From positions 2,501,854-2,530,094 of the forward strand of contig BFEA01000111.1 in the NCBI GenBank assembly GCA_003427395.1: a DNA stretch of 28,241 nucleotides. Direction: 5' to 3'. The notes beneath the pieces were generated by a model. It did not search any database. It was not told the DNA's origin and saw only the letters and a list, made by a program, of their open reading frames with translations. How positions within the stretch are numbered: position 1 is the stretch's first letter; each line of letters begins with the position of its first letter. Origin of the DNA: Chara braunii. Its lineage: Eukaryota; Streptophyta; Charophyceae; Charales; Characeae. The position numbers were made by a program, and so were the translations under genes. This document shows positions 10,335 through 18,841 of this stretch, one piece after another.

Positions 10335-10729
10335 AAGAAGAGAGAAGTAGTTGTGTCCTCTGTTTGTGTATACTTGGCCGAGTCAGAACGCTCTATAAGT
10401 TTAGGTATTCTGACTTTAGGCCTGGNTAAGTTGGGTGCGCTCTGTNAGTTCAGGTGCCCTGGCCTATGCCTTATGTAAGTTGGGTATGAGGGGATAACTC
10501 ACTGAGAGATTATGAACTATTGTTTGTTTAAATTGGCTTGGGAGTGATGAGAGTACTTACCTTTGTGGTTTGGCCTGCATGTGGCTGAGGGAGATTACTA
10601 CTTGGTTTGGGATTCAGGTTGACAGGTAGTTGCTTTAGAGGCTCGCCACGTGCTAGAGCGATAGGAGTTAGGTCAATTCCTGTATTTTCTGAGCTAACTT
10701 TTTTTACTTAGATCAATTCTCGGATTTTC

Positions 10730-11335
10730 TGGGATCTTTTGTTATACTTGGCGTTGTATAAATCTTGGCAAGCTACTTTCTCTACGGGAAGCGCTGCCGA
10801 AATTTTTAGAAATCCAAGGAGTTAGTCAACTTTTGACTTGTCAAAGTTCAACTTGTCTATTCTTTATATCTGACTTAGTTAAAATCTGGAAAGTCTCATT
10901 TTCTAAAGGGAGTGCTGCCCAAATTTTTGCTAATTCAAGGAGTTAGACAAAACTGGACTTTGAGAAGTCAAAGTTATTTCCAGATTCTGGACTAAGCTCT
11001 GTATAAATTTTGAAATAATACTTTTCTAAAGGGAGTGCTGCCAAAATTTCTGCAAAACTAAGGAGTTAGCTAAATCATTGTCTAAGTTGAACTCAAAGTT
11101 GTCTTTGAGTTCATATCTGACTTAGTATAAATCTGGGAAGTCTCCTTTTCTAAAGGGAGTGTTGCCCAAATTTTTGCTAATTCAGGAAGTTAGACAAAAT
11201 TGGACTTTGGACACTCAAGGGCTATTTCTGTTTTTCATATTTGGGCTTATATAAACCTTGGAAAGACATTTTTCGTACGAGAAGCGCTGCCGAAATTTTC
11301 TTGATTTAGAGGAATTAGATTATATTTTGACAGGT
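10730..11335. repeat. ~123-bp tandem repeat, 5 units, several with an internal hairpin
   Basis: The anchor GGGAGTGCTGCC (or GGAAGCGCTGCC) followed by AAATTTTT occurs with GCTGCC or GTTGCC at 10793, 10914, 11037, 11161 and 11286, giving steps of 121, 123, 124 and 125 bp. Shared words are AAGGAGTTAG and CTGACTTAGT. At the same place in units 1-4 there is a hairpin: AACTTTTGAC/GTCAAAGTT with one bulge (10828-10848), ACTTTGA-GAAG-TCAAAGT (10957-10974), TGAACTCAAAG-TTGT-CTTTGAGTTCA (11088-11113) and a weak CTTTG/CAAGG (11205-11220). It is non-coding. Confidence 0.9.
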
Positions 11336-11352
11336 GGCGATTCTGGCAATCC
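11335..11352 (+). other. possible tRNA primer-binding site after an LTR end
   Basis: TGGCGATTCTGGCAATCC starts with TGG, as a primer-binding site complementary to a tRNA ending in CCA must. It lies two bases after a CA dinucleotide (11331-11332) that could end an LTR. If so, the hairpin array and the 123-bp repeats upstream would lie inside a long 5' LTR. No matching second LTR is in the window, so this is tentative. Confidence 0.3.
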
Positions 11353-12035
11353 AACCTGAATAGGGAAGATTATCCCGGGGTCTACCTTTGCTTTGGGCAC
11401 GACTTATAGGTAGATTCAGGCTTAGTTAGATAAGGTGATTCGAGTGGGGTCGTGATATGGGGATTATTCTCCATGGACTTATAGGGTTAGTTTGGGGATT
11501 GACCTGTCTTGTGTTATAGGCCATCTTGATCGACTTGATTCGGGATTTGGACTAGTTCCGGCTTGATCCTACGAGGACCGTCTTTTGTTATCACTGATAA
11601 CAGGTCGGTTGCTGATTCGTCGATCTTCGACTCAATTCCAGCTCTCCCTCCATACTCAACCTAAAAGGCTTTAGCCCTGGTGGTTTTACTGTTTGTTAAG
11701 GGTTTCACCCGGACTTTTATTGAATGGCCATTTGACAAAGGTACTTAGTATTTAATTGAGGGTGGTTGGTTCAGCGATTGGGGCTTGCATGACTAAAGCG
11801 AAGGGGTATGAGCATAGAGAATGGTTGGGGTTGACTCTGTGTAGCACGTGCTTTATCGCTTGATTCTTGGGGTGGTTGCAGGTATGTCCTGTGGCTCGGA
11901 TTTTGGATTTGGACTGCCTGCGATTCCATATGCATATACATGGTTGTGAGGAGTCCCACTATGCCTGTGAGAAGTGATCGTCATAACTCTATCCCCTCTT
12001 GCATGTATGCGTGGGTGTACGTACGATTGGTATTC
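11353..12035. other. no gene seen
   Basis: Unassigned sequence. One perfect hairpin, TGTTATC-ACT-GATAACA, lies at 11586-11602. Confidence 0.45.
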
Positions 12036-12048
12036 GGGGGGGGGGGGG
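12036..12048. repeat. run of 13 G
   Basis: Uninterrupted G tract. Other poly-G runs of 8 or more lie near 6905, 7165 and 26993. Confidence 0.9.
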
Positions 12049-12057
12049 CAAGGGTCC

Positions 12058-12173
12058 GTGTTAACAACCACGTGGAAGTTGGGGCTGAGGGACAAGGAAG
12101 ACCCTCCCTCCCACCGTGTTAACAACCACGTGGAAGTTGGGGCTGAGGGACAGGGAAGACCCTCCCTCCCGCC
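12058..12173. repeat. 58-bp tandem duplication containing CCACGTGG
   Basis: Two nearly identical 58-bp copies start GTGTTAACAACC at 12058 and 12116 and differ at about two bases. Each contains CCACGTGG, whose centre CACGTG is the core recognised by plant bZIP and bHLH factors. A regulatory role is only a possibility because no neighbouring gene is seen. Confidence 0.9.
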
Positions 12174-12318
12174 TACTTGCGTCTTGGGGCTTTCTTAGTC
12201 GGACGTTGGTCCTAGGCCGGGATTCAAGGTCCTTGTCCAGGATATCCCAAGCCCTAGGCCCTGAAGGGAAGGGGTCTCCCCTCGCATAGAGCCTATTTAC
12301 TTTGACCGGTAGGGCACC

Positions 12319-12431
12319 CCGCCTGAAAGGCGGAAATGTCGTGAGGGCCGAACGACGTATCCTTCAGCCGTTCAATATCGTGAGGGGTAACCCCTCGCGA
12401 TGAGTTCCTTCAACCATTCAATATCGCGAGG
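12319..12431. repeat. hairpins and a 46-bp spaced direct repeat
   Basis: CCGCCT-GAA-AGGCGG is at 12319-12333. ATCGTGAGGGG-TAA-CCCCTCGCGAT, 11 pairs with one G-T, is at 12377-12401. A 25-bp phrase beginning CCTTCA and ending GAGG occurs at 12361-12385 and again at 12407-12431 with three differences. Confidence 0.8.
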
Positions 12432-13480
12432 CCGAAGCTGCGGTTACCACGTGTGATTGACATCTGTGGTTGGCATAGGGTTGGTCTGCGGTCGCACAAC
12501 TTTATATCAGAACCCTGCGCGCGACACCTCGCCGCCCCAGCGTCTAAAAGTTATGGGACCGTCGGGCTTGCGTGTAGGCGCGGCGCTTGGGATTATTGTA
12601 GGCCGCCGGCACCGCCCATAGAGGGGAAGTGTGTCCCAAGGCCATGAGTTTTTGTTTTAAAGGCCAGGAAACCTTTGCCTTATCCCGTCTTCCTGAGTTC
12701 GTGCAAGTCTTGTTGCTTCTTAGGGATTTTATGGTTGGACGTTGTAGTCAGTGGCAGCCGTCAAAGTCAAACCCCTTGACTTTCGCCCAGGCCCCGGGGA
12801 GGACTCACCCCTAGGGCCGCAAGAGATGACTACCACCACAGGCATGGCCCTGTGTACCACCCACTCTGCATAAGGGTGCAGAAGAGGGTGTGTGGTCTCC
12901 AACCGCACATGGCGGTTGTCTGGCGTCGAGAGATTAACCCTCTAGGCGCGTGTCAGCCAACACTTGAGTGTCGAACGCGACCCTCGAGATTAACGAGGAC
13001 CGCGTGAGTATGGGTACTACCTAGTACGCCATCATTGCGACTGCTTGTGTACGCTTGCATTGCGAGTCGATATGAGTAAGCCCTGCGTCCGCGCGGTTTT
13101 ATACCAAGTCTCGCGCACGACGCCTATCCGATTTCCGCGTCAGGAGGTTATGGCTTGGTTACCGAGGGACTAAGAGCGTTGTCGCGTTGTTTGTGTTGTG
13201 TCGTGTTGTACGTGCGTGTGTGTGTGTTTTATTTTTGTCTCGTAAAGTGGTGTGCGCGTGGTGTGTGGGATGCGTCCTAGTCGACCGACGTGGAGCCACG
13301 CTTGGGACCTCAGCCCTTCAAGAAGCCGGTTCGCGTGCGGGTCCGATAGGCGTATTACCGCGTGTACCCCCTATGCTACAGCGAACGAGAAACGCCCTCG
13401 GCTGGTCCACCTCTGCGATTGCAACCGAGTAGTTTTCGTATTGTGGACTGGTAGCTCGGCGGGGATACGCCCACCGAAGG
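12432..13480. other. no supported gene; GC-rich with small hairpins
   Basis: Short foldbacks include CTGCA/TGCAG near 12867, AACCG/CGGTT near 12900 and CCTCG/CGAGG near 12982. GTGTGTGTGT occurs near 13217. Open frames here run into the assembly gap and are not reliable. Confidence 0.45.
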
Positions 13481-13808
13481 NNNNNNNNNNNNNNNNNNNN
13501 NNNNNNNNNNNNNNNNNNNNNNNNNNNNNNNNNNNNNNNNNNNNNNNNNNNNNNNNNNNNNNNNNNNNNNNNNNNNNNNNNNNNNNNNNNNNNNNNNNNN
13601 NNNNNNNNNNNNNNNNNNNNNNNNNNNNNNNNNNNNNNNNNNNNNNNNNNNNNNNNNNNNNNNNNNNNNNNNNNNNNNNNNNNNNNNNNNNNNNNNNNNN
13701 NNNNNNNNNNNNNNNNNNNNNNNNNNNNNNNNNNNNNNNNNNNNNNNNNNNNNNNNNNNNNNNNNNNNNNNNNNNNNNNNNNNNNNNNNNNNNNNNNNNN
13801 NNNNNNNN
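13481..13808. other. assembly gap (328 N)
   Basis: Continuous N. Base composition differs on the two sides, with the AT-rich half beginning after the gap, so the join deserves caution. Confidence 1.
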
Positions 13809-13924
13809 GAGATGTGTGTGAAAAAAAAAAAAATGTTTGGGGGTTGGAGAGAGGTGGGGCACTGGGGTTGGTGCAGACCGGCAGGGCCTTGACAGAGAAG
13901 AGAAGCGGGGGAAAAAAAAACAAT

Positions 13925-13948
13925 TCTCTCTCTCTCTGTCTCTCTCTC

Positions 13949-13994
<46 letters not shown>

Positions 13995-13998
13995 CAAC

Positions 13999-14056
<58 letters not shown>

Positions 14057-14057
14057 G
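13925..14057. repeat. (CT)n microsatellite
   Basis: About 133 bp of CT repeats with a few interruptions, including CCAACAA near 13995. Short A runs flank it on the left (13821-13833 and 13912-13920). Confidence 0.98.
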
Positions 14058-14614
14058 AGACGGACCCCGTTGAGGTTAGTGCTTTATTGCACCAGAAAAT
14101 AATCTACAAAATAACAAAAATCGAAATAACCTACAAAACAACAAAACAAAAATGTTTATTTTGGCTGGTTGCATTGTTTTTTTTTTCGTTTTTAATTTAA
14201 AAAAAATATTATTCGTGAATTGTTTTTTTGAAAAAAATGGGGGTTACCCTCTGGTGACCCCCACCCTCCCATAAAAATAAAACACCCCCCTCCAGTAAAA
14301 AAAAAAAAAACTGATCCCGCTCTCCGTGAACTCCATGAACTTTCATGTCGTGAACTTTGTGAACTCTATGACCGGTTTCCGTCCACAGACCCCGTGAACG
14401 GTGAACGGGGGTACGACACTGTCGTTAATCCAAAGTTTTCGTTTTTTACTTGTAATGATTCACAAAAACATGAGTCCTGTATCTTATTTAGTTAATCTTT
14501 AATGTTCCAATTTATTCTCAATCAAAACCCACGCAATCACTAACACATTACCCTAAACTACTATCACAAGGAGAAGAGTCAGACCTTAGTCACCAAGCAA
14601 AACAGACTGACTTA
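14058..14614. other. no gene; AT-rich with an 11-bp hairpin
   Basis: TGGGGGTTACC-CTCT-GGTGACCCCCA (14238-14263) pairs over 11 positions with one G-T. GTGAAC and GAACTC words recur at 14327-14410, including CATGAA-CT-TTCATG and CCCCGT/ACGGGG. A14 follows near 14298. Confidence 0.6.
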
Positions 14615-15451
14615 GCAAGGCAACCGAATCAGTAAGAAGGACCTCATGTCCAATCCCAGTTCAATGTCTTAAGCAAACGAGCAAGGCAATCGGATCAGTC
14701 AGGAGGACCTCATCTCCAACCCAGTTTAATGTCGTAAACAAATGAGCAAGGCGATTGGATCAGTCAGGAGGACCTCATCTCCAGCCAGTTTAATGTCTTA
14801 GGCAAACGAGCAAGGCGACCGGATCAGTCAGTAGGACCCTATCTCCAGCCCCAGTTCAATGTCTTAGGCAAACGAGCAAGGCAACAAAATCACTCAAGAT
14901 GATCTCATCTCAGCCCCAGTTCAATTTTTTAGGCAAACGAGTAAGGCGACCAGATCAATCAGGAAGATCTCATCTCTAGCCTTGGTTCAATATCTTAGGC
15001 AAACGAGCAAGGCGACCGGATTGGTCAGGAGAACCTCATCTCCAACCCCAGTTCAATGTCTTAGGCGAACGAGCAAGGCGACCGGATTCGTCAGGAGGAC
15101 CTCATCTTTAGCCCCAGTTCAATGTCTTAGGCAAACGAGCAAGGCGACCGGATTAGTCAGAAGGACCTCATCTCAAACCCCAGTTTAATGTCTTAGGCAA
15201 GAGAGCAAGGCGACCGGGTTAGTCAGGAGGACCTCATCTCCAGCCCCAGTTCAATGTCTTAGGCAAATGAGCAAGGCGACCGGATCAGTTAGGAGGACCT
15301 CATCTCCAGTCTCAGTTCAATGTCTTAGGCAAACGAGCAAGGCGACCAGATCAGTCAGGAGGACCTAATTTTCAGCCCTAGTTCAATATCTTAGGCAAAC
15401 GAGCAAGGCGACCGGATCCGTTAGGAGGACCTCACCTCCAGCCCCAATTCA
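14615..15451. repeat. 66-bp tandem repeat, 13 units
   Basis: GCAAGG (once GTAAGG) marks units at 14615, 14681, 14746, 14810, 14876, 14941, 15007, 15073, 15139, 15205, 15271, 15337 and 15403. Most steps are exactly 66 bp and a few are 64 or 65. Unit landmarks are GCAAGGCGACCGGATCAGTC, AGGAGGACCTCATCTCC, CCCCAGTTCAATGTCTTAGG and CAAACGA. Because 66 is a multiple of three, one frame (14982-15188) reads as a 22-residue repeat with core RRTSKATG. Single changes such as TTCAAT to TTTAAT make stops in other units, so coding is not supported overall. Confidence 0.95.
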
Positions 15452-15609
15452 TATCATCACATGCAAATATTGTGATTTTTACCACAGACAGATGAATTAA
15501 TATGCATAGTAAATTCATTTTTCAATTCGGTTAAAGTTTTGGAAAAACAATCAAGACATATACACAAGTCAAAGTCAAACAGGCCAAACGTCGGGTTCGT
15601 ATAGATAAG

Positions 15610-15771
15610 GGTTAATTGGGTTTCTAGTGGTATCATGTCGGCCTACCTCCGAGTTTCCCTCCCCCAGAGTCCCGCCTGGACTCCGGCAGAGCTCCCACAA
15701 TCGGTGGATCAACCCCTACAAAAGCCTTAAGGCGATCCTACGGGTTGCAATCTCGCCTGCCGCCTTCCTCT
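15610..15771 (+). repeat. dispersed repeat copy, plus orientation
   Basis: Homologous to the reverse complement of 9131-9295, with strong identity in CCGGCAGAGCTCCC and the region around it and again at the GCCGCCTTCCTC end. The left part contains TAGTGGTATCA, which resembles a primer-binding site, so this repeat may be the leader of a retroelement whose LTR lies to the left. Confidence 0.7.
15628..15635 (+). other. weak initiator-Met-type primer-binding-site motif
   Basis: TGGTATCA matches the first eight bases of the plant retroelement primer-binding site complementary to the 3' end of initiator-Met tRNA. The next bases (TGTCGGCC) diverge. Confidence 0.3.
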
Positions 15772-16743
15772 TCAAACACGGACTAGACTGAGATTAAGAA
15801 GGATAAAAGAAAAAAAGTCAGAAGCTCGAGATACAAGAAGGAGCCAACTCAACTCATACGAGAGGGCCTTGGTGCCTTCAGATCCTGAGGGCCCCGGAAT
15901 GACGGTCAATTTGTAGTCTTGAAAGAAACTTGTTACAGTGGCCACAACAATTCTCAACTTACAAAAATCATAACAGTCTGTTGTTGTCCACGGTAGCTGC
16001 AATCCAAATATTGATCAAACAACAACCTTGCTCAAATGGACCACGGTCTGCTATATCTTTGGTGTCAATACGACTTCCTGGTTGCTGCAACAACAACCTA
16101 CTGAGGAGATCAGCAACAATACATGAGTGTGTCGCCGAAACAACATTGTGGTGTGCTGTAGCTAATATGTAAGGGCTCAACAACAACAATCCGTGGTATC
16201 ATAGCCGTATCAGCTGACATGCAATAATACACAGCACCGCCGCACACAGCAAGTCTCCTTGAAGGAGCCCAGTGAATCCAAACGATGCACAATAATGCAC
16301 AGTGCATGCTCAATGCAGTCTTAGCGAGCTTAGTTAGAAATAAGGCAACTGCTCAGTGAGACTCGGCGATGCTCAGTGTCGTGTGCAGCAATGCACAACA
16401 GTGTACAGCAGTATCGCATGTGCATGCAGATTCCAAGTCCATGTATAAATTTTTGCATGGCGTACAAAATTCGGTCGGACTATCCTAAGGAAGACAACAA
16501 TAGTTCATGTTTGCAAGAAACAACCTCTCCCTACGCCGCGAGCAAAACTTCAACATTACCATTTTGTCAACAACAATCCCGAGCGAATTGAAACAACAGA
16601 TTATTGTTGCCGAACTTGGCAGCACTCCGCGTGATAGTGTGCTGTCTTAAAAATCCTACTCCCTGGACCAGCAATCGCAGCAGCAGTCCAAGATGTAAAA
16701 TTGTTCACTCCTGGAGCGAAGTCCTGATACGGAGAGCAGAAAG
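15772..16743. other. no gene; rich in CAACAA and GCACA words
   Basis: CAACAACAA-type words recur from 15945 to 16620 and TGCAC or GTGCA words from 16280 to 16430, including ATGCAC-A-GTGCAT. Low-complexity bias accounts for the short open frames. Confidence 0.5.
16194..16206 (+). other. initiator-Met-type primer-binding-site motif
   Basis: TGGTATCATAGCC differs at one base from the usual plant primer-binding site TGGTATCAGAGCC. It follows CAACAACAATCCG. No LTR boundary or downstream gag could be shown. Confidence 0.4.
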
Positions 16744-16991
16744 ATGGAGGGAGGAAGAGTCTTTGGTCGCTATGCCTTAGTCCTGGTAAACCTCCCCAAC
16801 TTTTTCTTGGCTTTACACCTTGGCGCAGGAACGTACTTGGTCGTAAGTCCAATGAAGTTAGAAGTTCGGTCTACTACAAGTCACGACTTTCACAGTCCAT
16901 CAACATCGAGAATGAGGGGCAGTGTTAACTTATTCAAGTTGAAAGTAGCCTCGAGAGTGATGATTACGGAGATAGCCACTACTCCTGCCAG
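16744..16991 (+). CDS. weak candidate exon, unrecognised
   Basis: A frame starting ATG at 16744 runs 82 codons and reaches CAG|GTAAGTAA at 16989-16998, an ideal 5' splice-donor sequence, just before its stop. A plausible acceptor TTATTTCAG ends at about 17070, giving a 79-bp intron, but the sequence after it shows no convincing coding frame. The predicted peptide has a hydrophobic stretch near residues 12-32 (LVLVNLPNFFLALHLGAG) and no known motif. It is most likely chance. Confidence 0.15.
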
Positions 16992-17380
16992 GTAAGTAAC
17001 TACCTTTGTTCGGATCATCCTTTTCCCTCTACTTGTTAGTCCTTCCTCTCCACTACTCCTTATTTCAGTTTGGTTCCTCTAGTCTTTGGTCTTTTCCCCT
17101 TCGTCTTGAACACTCTATCTTCTTTCTGTCTCTCTCTGTCCCCATGCACTTGAGCCTCGTTCATATCCTTGGCAAAAAGCGCTTTGGGTTTCGTGGTGAT
17201 AGTGCAGCACAAAATTGAGGCGCATGGTGAGCTTCGACGGTCATCAAAAGTAGTGTATAGTGGTGTACATGGCGCCGACCTCAGGGTGAAGAGTTTCCCC
17301 TCGTCTAATATCCTGCTCAGTCAATCCCTTGGATCCCAGGGTAATAAATGCTGGCAGGAATTTCCCAAAATCGTGTATTA

Positions 17381-17521
17381 GGGATGTTGGACCCGTTTTC
17401 CAGCAGGTGATGCTCCCCACCAATAGATGGAGCCTCTCCCCAGGTGCTAGTGGTATCTGCTCTTATCAGCACCACTCACACTGGCGGGACTGTTTGGCTG
17501 AAAAAAAAAAAAAAAAAAAAA
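17381..17521 (+). mobile_element. SINE-like retroposon copy 1, poly(A) tail
   Basis: About 120 bp beginning GGGATGTTGGACCCGTTTTC and ending in 21 A (17501-17521). The first ~46 bp match the copy at 27707 in roughly three quarters of positions, including GGATG.TGGA.CCG.TTTCC, GTG..GCTCC and ACCAA.AGAT. Similarity may extend left to about 17347. No polymerase III A or B box could be identified with confidence, so the head type is unknown. No coding capacity. Confidence 0.65.
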
Positions 17522-17530
17522 GTATCTTCC

Positions 17531-17744
17531 CTCGTTCGTTTTCATTAAGAAACGAGCGAGAAAAAAAGTTTTCACTCCCGTTTTCCCTCGTTCCTTTCCT
17601 CCCCGATTCCTCCGCGCGCCCTTTCCTTCTGCTAACTTTTCCCCTGTTGTTCTAACTTTAAAACGAACATTACCGTTGATCTCACAATACATTAGAACCC
17701 TTACTTAACATGTTATCCCGCTCGATTTCATCGCGAATCGAGTG
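17531..17744. repeat. two related hairpins with 8-nt loops and different stems
   Basis: CTCGTTCGTTT-TCATTAAG-AAACGAGCGAG (17531-17560) pairs over 11 positions with one G-T. CGCTCGATT-TCATCGCG-AATCGAGTG (17719-17744) pairs over 9 with one G-T. Both loops begin TCAT and end in G, and the flanks are loosely similar (TTCCCT or ATCCCG before, GAGA after). Confidence 0.7.
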
Positions 17745-18841
17745 AGATACTAATTTTCAGTCAGCGCCATACCGTCCCGACTCCCCTTTTTCGCTCACTC
17801 CTCCTTATCTAGTAATCCAACGTTCATTTCACTTCCATCACTAGACTCACCCTCGTCACTAACGTAGGACACCACCTTCGGCTCGCAAAAGAAGGGCCGA
17901 GAAAACTGAAGAACAACTTCCTTTTGCTCCACGTTCTGCCCCCTTTTCACCTAGTGCACCTGACCAATCCCGTTGGTCAAGTTCATGCCATTTCCTTGTA
18001 TACTCAACGTTCATGAGCAGAGCAACCAATGGGAGGAGCAGTGTGAAGGCGAGTGACTTCAAAAGCGGAGTGACGAGCTCACCAACTTTGAGAAGCGAGA
18101 TGCCAACCTGTTTACGAAGCACGTTTAAATGGCGAACGTCTGTCAGAACACAGTGATGAGGACAAAAAATGGGAAGAATTAGGGTGATGAAAAGCGAGAC
18201 GATGGAAAAACCCTGTTATACAAACGAGATTGAATTTTCCTCCAAAACACAGAAAGATTCATGCCAAAATCTCTCATTGAAGTTCTCTTGTTTCGTCGAA
18301 CCCAACAGCCATGTCCCTACCTCTCACAAGTTCCCTTTCTACTAACAAAGATCCTACAAGTACGTTGGCCCCATTGATCTGTGCATTCAAGACGGGGAAG
18401 ATAAAGGAAGTTCATCAGCATCCCAAACACGCAGGAAACCGAACGGGTCCGCCAAAAAAGGCGGGTGCTCAAGGTTCTCGACTGTCGTGACTACCATTTG
18501 TGGGGAGTTCCAATCACTCCCCAGTGCAATGTCGTTCACAGTAGCCTATACTGGCACGCGACCCACGTCCATCAAAAGGGGGGGCGGCTATGCAGTCGTC
18601 GTCCACACTTATCCAGGTGGCGATACACGACTTACTTCTATCCGCTTTTTACTCTGTAATTTCAAGCACTCTCTAATCCCCTTTTCAAAACTTTTTTCAT
18701 CCTCTCCTCGCGGTACACCTCCGCTGTCGGTCCCGAAGCCAGCTTTCCAGCTTTGTCAAAGACGCGACTTTAGGAAAGGAGAAAAAACAAAATAAAAATA
18801 AAAATAAGTGAGAAATAAAATTAGTGGCACTAAAGAGGATG
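17745..18841. other. no supported gene
   Basis: Mixed composition with short frames only. A foldback CCGCC-AAAAAA-GGCGG lies near 18450. Confidence 0.45.

Larger units (their letters stand above)
9531..10460. repeat. array of ~11 hairpins with a constant loop and variable, compensated stems
   Basis: The loop core GCTCTATAAGTTTAGGTA, or a short form ATAAGTTT, recurs about 11 times. Arms: TCCCC/GGGGA (9533-9550 and 9639-9656), AGGC/GCCT (9591-9617), CAGGAC/GTCCTG (9686-9714), CAAGG/CCTTG (9762-9790), TGAATC/GGTTCA (9848-9876, one G-T pair), GGGACA/TGTCCC (9918-9954), TCAGAC/GTCTGA (10002-10032), TGGTCAGGC/GCCTGACCA (10109-10145), AGTCAGAA/TTCTGACT (10381-10415) and a weak one at 10433-10459. 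Most loops are 17-19 nt. Typical spacing is 74-110 bp, with shared spacer phrases such as TGCCTCGCACA and GCATGGAG. Two ambiguous bases lie at 10426 and 10446. It is not CRISPR: the constant part is a short loop and the spacers are themselves related. The function and any transcript are unknown. Confidence 0.9.

Noticed and set aside
9531-10460. CRISPR-like array
   Set aside because: The constant part is a short hairpin loop, stems differ between copies, spacing is irregular, spacers share phrases, and no cas gene or prokaryotic context exists.
9531-10460. Integron-type attC sites
   Set aside because: The variable-stem hairpin idea is similar, but there are no integrase core sites, cassettes or bacterial genes.
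13252-14000. Long frames spanning the gap
   Set aside because: Most of their length is undefined sequence and the rest is CT microsatellite or GC-rich noncoding DNA.
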